Shown here one piece after another: positions 52,887-61,883 of a DNA stretch of 64,000 nucleotides. Every line of letters starts with the position of its first letter. Position 1 is the stretch's first letter. Under the pieces are notes generated by a model that was not told where the DNA came from, ran no database searches, and saw only the letters and a program-made list of their open reading frames with translations. Source of the DNA: Candidatus Limimorpha caballi (GTDB lineage: Bacteria > Bacteroidota > Bacteroidia > Bacteroidales > F082); contig JAGHUX010000005.1 of assembly GCA_018064605.1 (NCBI GenBank), positions 310,001 through 374,000 of the forward strand, in the 5' to 3' direction. Made by a program: the position numbers and the translations under genes.

Positions 52887-54896
52887 ATGAAAGCAAAAAA
52901 ATCACTTCTGACATTGCTGTTTCTCATGATCTGCACATTCGCAGCGGCACAGAAGCCGATAATCGAGGTCAGCAACGACAAGAAGAAAATCAACGTCCAC
53001 GAGTTGGGACTTCCGGAAAGCACAAGCCTGAAGAGCATTCTCAACATGCTCCCGGAACTGCTGGCGCGTCCTTCCAAATGGCTTTACGAGAATTACTCAA
53101 TTGAGGTGAACGACGTTGATGTCGGCGACGCGAGAGACGCCGTGCTGACACAACTCAGCATATCCGACATCGAATATATTGAGGTGTCAGAAAACCCGAT
53201 AACAAGCTATCAGAACAACGGACAAGGAGGGACGATAAGCATCGAACTCAGGGAGTTCCAGGAGGCGGAAAACGTCAAAGGAAGTTTCTCGTTGAACGCC
53301 AGCCACCCGTTGGACATCTGCCCGCATCTCAATTTCGGCTACAGGAAAGACAAACTGTCGGTCAACGCGATGGCAATTGCCGAATTTTACAACCCCAAGG
53401 ATTTGGCCACCGACATCCGCAACAGCGCAGCAGACGAGTACACGTCGGAATCAACAGACATGAAATTTGCCACGGAGATGGCCATTGTGCAAATGAAGTA
53501 CAACCCGACGGACAACAACGAATTCAGGCTGTCGCTGTCGGAGAACTGGAAGAAGGAAGACGACGTCACCACCGAGAGGGTGCACAGACCCGGAATCGGG
53601 ACTTCGACTTCACGACACGAAAACGAGGCCAAGCTCACCAATCTCTTCGCTGAATTCGAATACTCCCATTATTTCGGCGACGCCTCGAAACCCAAAGACG
53701 AAAAGCCGAGGCTGAAATTCGAGACGACGGCCACATACAGACCTGAAGACAACGACAACAAGCAAAACATGCACTCACTGCTCAGAGAGCACAACAGATC
53801 CAACAGCATGGCCGGCAAACTCGAATATCTGCTTCCGCTTGCGAAACGGGTCAATGCCGAAAAGATGAATCTGACAATCGGTTCAAACTTCAACCTCAGT
53901 TATGATGATGAAGAAAGCAAGACAGACATCACCGGGTTTGCACACAAGACTGACATCACAAATCTGAACACCAACGCCTTGACAACATTCCTTTCGCCAT
54001 ACCTGCAGGCCGAGTACGTCAAAGACAAGATTTCGTTCAAGGGGATCTGCGAATACCAGTACTTCAAGTATGACGTCAAGAGTGTCAACGATCCTGATGA
54101 CAACAATCGCGATTACCTGACAGACAACAAGTCGGTCACGGGGAAACTGATGTTCGGGTACAGATTCGCCCCAAGCCAGACCATCCGCCTGATAGCCGAC
54201 AGGAAGATCAAGCGTCCAACAAGCAGCCAGATCTACCCATACATGGTCTTCAACATCAACGACCTCACCTTCGTGCGTGGCAACCCCGACCTGAGGCCGA
54301 TTCTCTCTCATGAAATCACGGTCGACTACATAACCGAAGTGGACAACGGTGACAATTCAGTGGTAATAAACATGGGCTTCAGCTACATACAGGTCGATGA
54401 CGTTATTGTCCAGTCAGAAAACATGCCGTTGTATCAAACAAGGTCGCCTGACGAGTATTACACTTTCCTCAACGAAGGCGACAACCATATCGCCAAGACC
54501 AACTTCATGATATTCTACAAGAGGAGGGTCTTCTCGATACTCCTGACGGCAAACATGTTCAACAACATCGGCAACAGGGACTACAAGTCTTCGGACCATT
54601 ACACGTATTTCAACACGGAGCTGTCAACTTCGTTCAGATTCAGGCGCAGCTGGTGTTTCATGACCAGCGTGGCATACAACAGCAAGGTCATCAAGACGGA
54701 TGAGACCATAGGCGATAACCTGTACTCAGACATCACAGTGTCGAAGAATTTCAAGAACTTCAGCATAGGAGCATTCACGGAAATCTCGCTGTTTGATGGC
54801 ACGAAAGACCACGCATACACCGACGACGGCATGGTCACGACGACATACGACGCCGTGAGGGACCTGGTCGGAGTCAGATTCGGATACAAATTTTAG
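52887..54896 (+). CDS. Outer-membrane beta-barrel protein, TonB-receptor-like
   Basis: The start MKAKKSLLTLLFLMICTFAA at 52887 gives 669 residues with a signal peptide. A short plug-like part follows (LKSILNMLPELLARP, then ISDIEYIEVSENPITSYQNN and GQGGTISIEL). The rest is a long beta-barrel with alternating strands that ends RDLVGVRFGYKF, the terminal aromatic typical of outer-membrane proteins. It matches the OMP_b-brl_3 group, which lacks the carboxypeptidase-like domain of SusC proteins. The ligand is unknown. There is no terminator between rho and this gene, so read-through is possible. Confidence 0.83.
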   Translation: MKAKKSLLTLLFLMICTFAAAQKPIIEVSNDKKKINVHELGLPESTSLKSILNMLPELLARPSKWLYENYSIEVNDVDVGDARDAVLTQLSISDIEYIEVSENPITSYQNNGQGGTISIELREFQEAENVKGSFSLNASHPLDICPHLNFGYRKDKLSVNAMAIAEFYNPKDLATDIRNSAADEYTSESTDMKFATEMAIVQMKYNPTDNNEFRLSLSENWKKEDDVTTERVHRPGIGTSTSRHENEAKLTNLFAEFEYSHYFGDASKPKDEKPRLKFETTATYRPEDNDNKQNMHSLLREHNRSNSMAGKLEYLLPLAKRVNAEKMNLTIGSNFNLSYDDEESKTDITGFAHKTDITNLNTNALTTFLSPYLQAEYVKDKISFKGICEYQYFKYDVKSVNDPDDNNRDYLTDNKSVTGKLMFGYRFAPSQTIRLIADRKIKRPTSSQIYPYMVFNINDLTFVRGNPDLRPILSHEITVDYITEVDNGDNSVVINMGFSYIQVDDVIVQSENMPLYQTRSPDEYYTFLNEGDNHIAKTNFMIFYKRRVFSILLTANMFNNIGNRDYKSSDHYTYFNTELSTSFRFRRSWCFMTSVAYNSKVIKTDETIGDNLYSDITVSKNFKNFSIGAFTEISLFDGTKDHAYTDDGMVTTTYDAVRDLVGVRFGYKF

Positions 54897-54933
54897 CGTG
54901 CCATACACCATGAAAGAAAATCAGTGTGAAAAA

Positions 54934-54964
54934 TTTGCGCAGCAAGCATTTTTGATTAACTTTG
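54934..54964 (+). promoter_or_regulatory. Promoter of the Na/Pi cotransporter gene
   Basis: TTTG (54934-54937), a 19-base spacer and TAACTTTG (54957-54964) match the full Bacteroidetes promoter pattern, 80 bases before the start codon. Confidence 0.78.
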
Positions 54965-55043
54965 CATCCTGTTCGGAAATCGAATTCGTAACATTTAAAT
55001 CATTGGAAAACAAATCGTAACATAACAACTACTTCAAAATATC

Positions 55044-56765
55044 ATGACACTTTTCCTTTTTTTGAAGCTTTTGGGTTGCCTTGCGCTGCTCATGTACGGC
55101 ATGAAAACCATGAGCGAAGGCTTGCAGAAACTAAGCGGGAGCCATCTCCGCAACATCATGGGGGCAATGACAAAGAACCGTTTCACGGGTCTTCTCACCG
55201 GGGTCTTCGTCACGGCGACGGTGCAGTCGTCCACGGCGACGACCGTCATGACGGTCAGTTTCGTCAACGCCGGGCTTCTCACGCTGGCGCAGGCGATTTC
55301 GGTCATCATGGGCGCGAACATCGGCACAACGGTTACGGCTTGGATCATGTCGGTGTTCGGCTTCCAGATGGACATGATCAACGTGGTCTTCCCTCTTTTC
55401 GCGATAGCAATAGTGCTGTTGTTCCAGAAGAAACCGACTGTCAAATCGTTGGGAGAGTTCATTTTCGGCTTCTCGTTCCTGTTCCTCGGTCTATGCACAC
55501 TGCGTGAGAACGCGATTGCGATGGACCTGCCGTCCAATTCATCTGTCATCAGTTTCTTCGAGAAGACCGGCCAATGGGGATTCGCATCGACGTTGCTGTA
55601 TCTGCTTGTCGGAAGCATCCTGACGATGTGCGTGCAGTCGTCGGCGGCGATCATGGCGATAACGCTCATCCTCTGCTCAAGCGGCGTGCTCCCAATCTAT
55701 CAGGGCATCGCGCTCGTCATGGGCGAGAACATCGGAACGACGGTGACATCGAACATCGCGGCGTTGAGCGCCTCGACGAACGCGAGGAGGGCGGCGCTGG
55801 CGCACATGGTATTCAACGTGTTCGGCGTCATCTGGGTACTGCTGGTCTTCAAGCCATTCGTGAACATGGTCTGCGGATTCGTCGGCTTCGACCCCGACCC
55901 TGACTACATCCCGCAGTCGGACACCGAGATTGCGGAGAGACAAGTCACAATCACATACGCTCTGTCGGCGTTCCACACCGCGTTCAACGTATGCAACGTA
56001 TTGATCCTCATCTGGTTCATCAACCCAATCGAGCGGCTGGTATGCCGTTTCATCAAACAGAAAGAAGAAGACGAGGATTCGCGTCTGAAATTCATCTCAA
56101 GCGGCATCATGTCAACGGCAGAGCTTTCGATACTCGAAGCGCAGAAGGAGATAAGCCTGTTCGGGGCGCGCACGCAGAAGATGTTCGAGTTCGTCCCGAC
56201 GCTGCTTTTCGAAGCCAAGAGCGAGGAGGACTTCAGCAAGCTTTTCACCAGGATCGAGAAATACGAGAGCATCTCCGACAACATGGAGATCGAGATCGCC
56301 AACTACCTCAACAAGGTGACCGAGGGACGTCTCAGCACGGAAAGCAAGGCCGACATACGTTACATGCTGCGCGAAGTCGGCGAGCTTGAGAGCATCGGCG
56401 ACAGCTGCTACAACCTCGCGCGCACGGTACAACGCAAGCATCAGGCCAACGAGCACTTCACCGATGAGCAGAAGACACACATCCGCCACATGTTCGAACT
56501 GTGTGACAACGCATTGACACACATGCAGAAAATACTCAATGACGACCAGAACAAAGTTGACATCAACGAGTCGCTGAACATAGAGAACGAAATCGACAAC
56601 TACCGTTCGCAGCTCAAGGACGCAAACCTGACCGACATCAACGAGCACCGCTATAATTATCAGGCGGGCGTTCAGTATATGGACATAATCAGCGAATGCG
56701 AGAAACTCGGCGACTACGTCATCAACGTCGTCGAGGCGCACGCACACAAGAAACTAACGACCTGA
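55044..56765 (+). CDS. Na/Pi cotransporter family protein with PhoU-like C-terminal domain
   Basis: The 573-residue protein has two inverted membrane repeats with the paired QSS motifs of this family: GVFVTATVQSSTATTVMTVS near residue 58 and ILTMCVQSSAAIMAITLILC near 195. MGANIGTTVTAWIMSVFG and MGENIGTTVTSNIAAL follow each. The C-terminal ~220 residues (from SRLKFISSGIMSTAELSILE) are helical and PhoU-like, and may regulate uptake. It should bring phosphate in with sodium. Confidence 0.93.
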   Translation: MTLFLFLKLLGCLALLMYGMKTMSEGLQKLSGSHLRNIMGAMTKNRFTGLLTGVFVTATVQSSTATTVMTVSFVNAGLLTLAQAISVIMGANIGTTVTAWIMSVFGFQMDMINVVFPLFAIAIVLLFQKKPTVKSLGEFIFGFSFLFLGLCTLRENAIAMDLPSNSSVISFFEKTGQWGFASTLLYLLVGSILTMCVQSSAAIMAITLILCSSGVLPIYQGIALVMGENIGTTVTSNIAALSASTNARRAALAHMVFNVFGVIWVLLVFKPFVNMVCGFVGFDPDPDYIPQSDTEIAERQVTITYALSAFHTAFNVCNVLILIWFINPIERLVCRFIKQKEEDEDSRLKFISSGIMSTAELSILEAQKEISLFGARTQKMFEFVPTLLFEAKSEEDFSKLFTRIEKYESISDNMEIEIANYLNKVTEGRLSTESKADIRYMLREVGELESIGDSCYNLARTVQRKHQANEHFTDEQKTHIRHMFELCDNALTHMQKILNDDQNKVDINESLNIENEIDNYRSQLKDANLTDINEHRYNYQAGVQYMDIISECEKLGDYVINVVEAHAHKKLTT

Positions 56766-56806
56766 AAAAAAATCAACAAAAAAAGTTTGTCTTTCAAAAA
56801 AAATAC

Positions 56807-56814
56807 TATTTTTG
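56807..56814 (+). promoter_or_regulatory. -7 box before the NfeD-SPFH pair
   Basis: TATTTTTG, with a TTTG at 56786-56789 as a possible -33 (17-base spacer), 66 bases before the NfeD start. Confidence 0.6.
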
Positions 56815-56879
56815 CGGAAAATTTGCGGGGTTGAGGGGTCTCATAAGGTTCGGAAGTTAAAATTATAAAAATTAGAAAT

Positions 56880-57311
56880 ATGGAAATCTGGCACATCTGG
56901 CTTGTAGTAGCATTGGTTTTCGTAATCATCGAAATTTTCACGGCGGGTTTCGCAGTCGCTTGTTTCTCAGTCGGTTGCGTCTTCAGTTCGGTTCTCTCCG
57001 CGTTGGATATGTCATTGACGTGGCAGTTTTTAGGCTTCGCCGCCGGGACGTTTCTGTCATTCGTGCTGATTCGCCCGTTCGTCATGAGATATCTCGACAG
57101 GAGGACCAACGGCAACGAGATCAAGACGAACATGGACAACCTCATCGGCAGGACTGTCATCGTGACGGAGCGCATCGAGGAAGGAGGATTCGGACGCGTG
57201 AAGATTGACGGTGACGACTGGAAAGCACAGAAAGAAGACGGCACCTCCGCCGCAGTGGGCGAGAAGCTGAGAATCGTCTCTCACGAAAGTATCATACTTA
57301 TAGTCAAATAG
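56880..57311 (+). CDS. NfeD-family membrane protein
   Basis: The 143-residue protein has membrane segments IWLVVALVFVIIEIFTAGFA, FAVACFSVGCVFSSVLSAL and FLGFAAGTFLSFVLIRPFVM. A small beta-barrel (OB-fold) domain follows: NLIGRTVIVTERIEEGGFGR, VKIDGDDWKAQ and KLRIVSHESIILIVK. It is the short, protease-free NfeD type. It lies 26 bases before an SPFH gene, the classic pair thought to organise membrane microdomains. Confidence 0.92.
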   Translation: MEIWHIWLVVALVFVIIEIFTAGFAVACFSVGCVFSSVLSALDMSLTWQFLGFAAGTFLSFVLIRPFVMRYLDRRTNGNEIKTNMDNLIGRTVIVTERIEEGGFGRVKIDGDDWKAQKEDGTSAAVGEKLRIVSHESIILIVK

Positions 57312-57337
57312 AAAACATCAACAAAAATTAATCCAAC

Positions 57338-58306
57338 ATGATTGCAGTAGTATCAGTGATTGCTTTAATAGTAATCATTTTCGCGCTTGCGGGTCTGAAA
57401 GTCGTCCCGCAGTCAGAGACGAAGGTCATCGAACGTCTCGGTAAATTCCACAAAGTGCTTCCGGCCGGTCTCAACATCATCTGGCCAATCATCGACCGCG
57501 CAAAAGTCATCTCGACGAGGACGGTGGTCACCGGCTACCAGGGCCGCCAGGTGGTGAGGATGAGCGAGACGACAAAGATCGACCTGCGCGAGCAGGTCTA
57601 TGACTTCCCCAAACAGAACGTAATCACGAAAGACAACGTCACGACAGAGATCAACGCCCTGCTCTATTTCCAGATCGTTGACCCGATAAAGTCGGTGTAT
57701 GAGATTGACAATCTGCCTAATGCCATCGAGAAGCTGACGCAGACCACGTTGCGCAACGTCATCGGCGAGCTCGAGCTCGACGAGACGCTGACATCGCGCG
57801 ACACCATCAACGCCAAGCTCCGCGCCGTCCTCGACGACGCGACCAACAAATGGGGCGTCAAGGTCAACCGCGTCGAGCTACAGGACATCACGCCTCCTGA
57901 GACGGTCAGGGTGGCCATGGAGAAGCAGATGCAGGCAGAGCGCAACCGCCGCGCCGAGATCCTGAAGGCGGAAGGCGAGAAAGCGTCGGCGATCCTCAAC
58001 TCAGAAGGAGAGAAGACATCAGCCATCAACAACGCGGAGGCGGAGAAACAGTCAACACTGCTGAGGGCGGAAGGTGTCGCCAAGGCGAAGATCATGCAGG
58101 CCGAGGCCGAAGCGCAGGCGATCAGCCTCGTGGCGGAGGCTATCAAGTCGACGAAGACCGACCCCGCGTCGTACCTGCTCGCGACAAAATACATCGAGAC
58201 ATTGAAGGAGATGACGAGCGGCAAGGACAACAAGACAGTCTATCTGCCGTACGAAGCCACCAACCTCCTCGGCTCAATAGGTGGAATCAAGGAAATCTTT
58301 AAATAA
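57338..58306 (+). CDS. SPFH/band 7 (stomatin-like, QmcA-type) protein
   Basis: The 322-residue protein has an N-terminal membrane anchor (MIAVVSVIALIVIIFALAGL). The band 7 domain runs from VPQSETKVIERLGKFHKVLP through NVTTEINALLYFQIVDPIKS and VIGELELDETLTSRDTINAK to VKVNRVELQDITPPETVRVA. An Ala/Glu-rich coiled coil follows (KAEGEKASAILNSEGEKTSA), then GGIKEIFK at the end. Such proteins form membrane-bound oligomeric cages with NfeD partners. A strong terminator follows. Confidence 0.94.
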   Translation: MIAVVSVIALIVIIFALAGLKVVPQSETKVIERLGKFHKVLPAGLNIIWPIIDRAKVISTRTVVTGYQGRQVVRMSETTKIDLREQVYDFPKQNVITKDNVTTEINALLYFQIVDPIKSVYEIDNLPNAIEKLTQTTLRNVIGELELDETLTSRDTINAKLRAVLDDATNKWGVKVNRVELQDITPPETVRVAMEKQMQAERNRRAEILKAEGEKASAILNSEGEKTSAINNAEAEKQSTLLRAEGVAKAKIMQAEAEAQAISLVAEAIKSTKTDPASYLLATKYIETLKEMTSGKDNKTVYLPYEATNLLGSIGGIKEIFK

Positions 58307-58325
58307 TATTCATTTTTGTTTTCCG

Positions 58326-58362
58326 AGACGGCTCAGCCTTAGGACGGGCCGTCTGTTTTTTT
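58326..58362 (+). terminator. Rho-independent terminator after the SPFH gene
   Basis: AGACGGC (58326-58332) pairs with GCCGTCT (58348-58354) around a 15-base loop, then G and seven T. Confidence 0.9.
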
Positions 58363-58404
58363 CAAAAAACTTTCCTCACGGAAAATGGAATGTGAAAAAT
58401 TTTG

Positions 58405-58412
58405 TATCTTTG
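58405..58412 (+). promoter_or_regulatory. -7 box before the arginine deiminase gene
   Basis: TATCTTTG matches the consensus, 55 bases before the start codon. Confidence 0.6.
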
Positions 58413-58466
58413 CAGCTCGAAATTCCGGGGATGCACGTCCCCTATTGTTGAACGAAAAAATATTTT

Positions 58467-59708
58467 ATGGACTATTTCCGATGTGTTAAACCTTGCGTTG
58501 AATCAGAGATTGGAAAATTAGATTATGTCATATTGCACGCACCTGGTCGCGAGATTGAGAATATGACACCCGAGAATGCACACAAGTTCCTATTCAGTGA
58601 CATTTTGAACTACCAGGAAGCACGGGAGAATTACAAGGACTTCGAGGGCACCATGAACAAGGTCACGAATGTATTATATTTCAAGGACTTGCTTCTTGAC
58701 ATCCTCAAGAGAAAAGAAGTGAGGGACGACCTCGTCAGGAGGATCTGCGAGAGGGAGCATCTTCAATGTTTCGTTGAATTGTTCAATGAATTCAGTGCCG
58801 AGGAACTCGCCCGCGTGCTCATCGAGGGGTACGACAACAGCAACTTGTCGGAGCGTTTCCCCTTCCCTCCCATCCCCAACCTGTTCTTCATGAGAGATGC
58901 GTCGTTCACGATGCACAACAACGTGATGATCAGCAAGATGGCGACGACGGTGCGCGACCGCGAGACGTTGATTCTCGACGCCATCTTCAAGAACTCATCG
59001 ATCATCGACACTAAGGTGACACATCCGGTAGAATGCTACAGCATGGACGGCCGCGGCTCCGTCGAAGGTGGCGACGTGGAGATAGCCCGTCACGACATCA
59101 TCCTGAGCGGCTGCGGCGCGCGCACGAGCCGCGAAGGCATCGACGCCATGGTGGAGCATCTCAGATGCCTCGGCGGGACACGCCACCTCATCATGCAGCA
59201 GCTGCCGCTGACACCGGACTCATTCATACACCTCGACATGGTGTTCACCCTGCTCGACAAGGACCGCTGCATGGCGTTCAAGCCGGTGGTCATGAACGAG
59301 CGATTCAAGACAATACACATCGAAGTCAAAGACCACGACTACACGAAGGTCACCGAAGAGGCGAACCTCATTGAGGCCCTGCACAAACTCGGCATGGACC
59401 TCGAACCTGTCTTCTGCGGCGGCGACAACGAATACGCCGGAGCACGCGAGCAGTGGCACAGCGGAGCCAACTTCTTCGCCTTCGCACCGGGCAAAGTCCT
59501 GGGCTACGCACGCAACTACAACACGATTAACGCGTTAGGCCAGAACGGCTTCACGATCCTCGACGCCGCTGATGTCGCATCAGGGAAGAAAAACGTTGAC
59601 GACTACCAACGCTGCGTCGTGGCATTCCAAGGCAACGAGCTGTCGCGCGGAGGAGGCGGCGCAAGATGCATGACGATGCCGCTGAAACGACAGGACGTCG
59701 ATTGGTAA
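58467..59708 (+). CDS. arcA: Arginine deiminase
   Basis: The 413-residue protein has the length and all key motifs of arginine deiminases. They are KLDYVILHAPGREIENMTPE near residue 18, PNLFFMRDASFTMHNNVM near 140, SVEGGDVEIA, FIHLDMVFTLLD with the catalytic His near 255, and ELSRGGGGARCMTMPL with the nucleophilic Cys near 400. It hydrolyses arginine to citrulline and ammonia. No ornithine carbamoyltransferase, carbamate kinase or arginine antiporter gene is adjacent, so it may serve acid protection or arginine removal rather than a local ADI operon. It is flanked by a promoter box and a terminator, as a single-gene unit. Confidence 0.95.
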   Translation: MDYFRCVKPCVESEIGKLDYVILHAPGREIENMTPENAHKFLFSDILNYQEARENYKDFEGTMNKVTNVLYFKDLLLDILKRKEVRDDLVRRICEREHLQCFVELFNEFSAEELARVLIEGYDNSNLSERFPFPPIPNLFFMRDASFTMHNNVMISKMATTVRDRETLILDAIFKNSSIIDTKVTHPVECYSMDGRGSVEGGDVEIARHDIILSGCGARTSREGIDAMVEHLRCLGGTRHLIMQQLPLTPDSFIHLDMVFTLLDKDRCMAFKPVVMNERFKTIHIEVKDHDYTKVTEEANLIEALHKLGMDLEPVFCGGDNEYAGAREQWHSGANFFAFAPGKVLGYARNYNTINALGQNGFTILDAADVASGKKNVDDYQRCVVAFQGNELSRGGGGARCMTMPLKRQDVDW

Positions 59709-59737
59709 AGAATCGATTCGTAAAATCAAGTAACAAG

Positions 59738-59774
59738 CCCGGAGCGGATTATCGAAGGTCAGCTCCGGGTTTTG
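59738..59774 (+). terminator. Rho-independent terminator after arcA
   Basis: CCCGGAGC (59738-59745) pairs with GCTCCGGG (59762-59769) and is followed by TTTTG. Confidence 0.8.
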
Positions 59775-59852
59775 TCTTAGATTGTGGCAGTCATCGCACC
59801 TTTCAACAACTTCCAGTCATCGCTTTGAATGTTGTCAGAATAGTTTTTGGTA

Positions 59853-61880
59853 CTACAGACTATCTGCAAATGTTTTTCTGTCTATCGTTGTTTCCTCTCC
59901 ATTCTCAAACTTGGTTATTTTCCATGTGCTTCCCTCTAAAATAGGCAAATAGAAAATGTGTTTTGTTTTTTTCGAACAAGCCTTATAACACTCTTTCAAA
60001 CTTCTGATTTTTGCCTCGTACTCCTCTTCGCCGATATTTTGCGATGACGAGACGTTCACGCTTTTCACTTCAAAAATGTGTATCCTCCCTTTCTTGTCTT
60101 TCATTACAAAATCAGGATAAGACGAGTGTATGCCATCAGAAAAATATTCAAATTTTATTTCCGAATTGAGCGGAAAGTTCTTGCCCCACAAGAATTTATT
60201 ATCATCCTTTTGTAATATGTTTGTTTCACAGATACTTTTTTGCCGAATATCTTTCAACACTTCAGCCCACTTTTTTTCAGCTTCACTATCAAATGAAAAT
60301 TCATCGGAAATATCGTCTCCTTCCTTTCTATACCAAACCCAATCATCAAGTGTCAATGTTCTCTCCGTTTCATTGTAGCAACTTCCATAAGGAAATGTAA
60401 CATCACTGCAAATGCTCATACTACTTTCATAATCAGTAATATACGTTTGGTATTTCTTTTTTATTTCTCCTGATTTCTCAACAAACAGACGCCATTTTTG
60501 GTATGTGTCGGCATAATCATAACACATTTCCTGAATTTCATCACCCAAATTCATTAAAGAACGATACATCTCAAAAATATTGTCTCCTGTCAGTTTTGGT
60601 TTGGCATCTTCCAATATTGCAGCAACATCCAAATCATTCTTGATTTTTTCCACCTCCAATTTGGTTGGTGTTACACGTATTTCAGTTTCAATTCCATAAT
60701 TTTTGAATAAATTTACCTGCTTGGGAAGTCCCATTTCTTTTGGTTTTATGCCCCAAACCCAAGCTGTTGAGGCCAAGTCCTGCGCATCTTTCGGCAAACG
60801 CTCAAAATCCAACAGTCGCGGATTGCGGCGAACTCGTCCCATTACTTGCTCATCGAGTTGCCTGCTTTGCGTATCACGCACTTGATAGAGCATACATGCT
60901 CGCGGAATATCCCAACCTTCGGAAATAACCATCTTGAAAATGATAACCGAAATGCTTGATTCTTTCCCTTTCATATACTCTTTCCACTTCGACACCTTGA
61001 GCTTGTTCAACCCTGAGTCGTTGGTTTTGCAGCCATTGCCTGACTTGTCGCCAGTAATATAAACCCACTTCAAATCTTGGTGTTTTGTGTTGTTTAGTGT
61101 TGGGAATATGTTGTTATTCAACTCTTCTTCTGCCCTTTCCTTATTTGATATCTGAATGATGAAACATGGATTTACACGCAATTTATTTGTATAATCGGCT
61201 TTGATTCTTTCAAATTTATCAAGCGCCATATCAAGAGAATCTGTTTCGGGCTGAAACTCAACTTGCTTTATCAATTTTGCTTCTTGGGCAGAGTTGTTTG
61301 AAATTTCCACATCGGGCAATTGTCTGCGTGATAGCTTTGGCGTTGCGGAATAATTGATAATAACGGAGAAATAGGAGCCTAATTCATCGAGATTTGAGGT
61401 GGCAATATGGCACTCGTCTTTGATGACATAAATAAATTTTCCAGCCGTGCCTTTTTGCAAATCGCCTGTGGTTGCTTGCAGAAAATTCAGGAAAGTTCCT
61501 TCCTCCTTGAGTTTGCTTTTGTCTTTGTACAAATCGCGTGGTAGCACGTACACATTGTAATCCATAGGAATATGCAACGCACCTTCGCCACTCGATTCGG
61601 AATTTATCAAATATGGATTCAGATTGGGAAATGTTCCGTTTTGCACCAACGCGCAAAAGGAATTGTAATTCTGTTCCGCCAATTCGCTTTTTGAAAGCGA
61701 CGACACAATAAAGACTATATTTTTGTTGGCAGCGAGAATGCGGTTCATAAAATCCGCCATCATGTAGGTCTTGCCGCTGCCGGTCGGTGCTTTGAAAGTA
61801 TATTCCTTTTTCCCTTGCGAAAGCACGGAAACCAATTTAGTGACAGCTTGGTTTTGCAGGTCTTTTGCTTCTTGTAACAT
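59853..61880 (-). CDS. Type III restriction enzyme, Res (helicase-nuclease) subunit
   Basis: The 675-residue protein has SF2 helicase motifs: TFKAPTGSGKTYMMADFMNR (motif I, residues 31-38 for the P-loop), VIKDECHIA (motif II, DECH), VIINYSATPKL (motif III), and MVISEGWDIPRACMLYQVRD, then DEQVMGRVRRNPRLL (motif VI). Near residue 600, SYPDFVMKDKKG and IHIFEVKSVNV form a PD-(D/E)XK nuclease site. It is at the short end for Res subunits. With the Mod subunit it should cut DNA when two unmethylated, oppositely oriented sites are present. It starts three bases after the mod stop. Confidence 0.92.
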   Translation of the reverse strand: MLQEAKDLQNQAVTKLVSVLSQGKKEYTFKAPTGSGKTYMMADFMNRILAANKNIVFIVSSLSKSELAEQNYNSFCALVQNGTFPNLNPYLINSESSGEGALHIPMDYNVYVLPRDLYKDKSKLKEEGTFLNFLQATTGDLQKGTAGKFIYVIKDECHIATSNLDELGSYFSVIINYSATPKLSRRQLPDVEISNNSAQEAKLIKQVEFQPETDSLDMALDKFERIKADYTNKLRVNPCFIIQISNKERAEEELNNNIFPTLNNTKHQDLKWVYITGDKSGNGCKTNDSGLNKLKVSKWKEYMKGKESSISVIIFKMVISEGWDIPRACMLYQVRDTQSRQLDEQVMGRVRRNPRLLDFERLPKDAQDLASTAWVWGIKPKEMGLPKQVNLFKNYGIETEIRVTPTKLEVEKIKNDLDVAAILEDAKPKLTGDNIFEMYRSLMNLGDEIQEMCYDYADTYQKWRLFVEKSGEIKKKYQTYITDYESSMSICSDVTFPYGSCYNETERTLTLDDWVWYRKEGDDISDEFSFDSEAEKKWAEVLKDIRQKSICETNILQKDDNKFLWGKNFPLNSEIKFEYFSDGIHSSYPDFVMKDKKGRIHIFEVKSVNVSSSQNIGEEEYEAKIRSLKECYKACSKKTKHIFYLPILEGSTWKITKFENGEETTIDRKTFADSL

Positions 61881-61883
61881 GTC

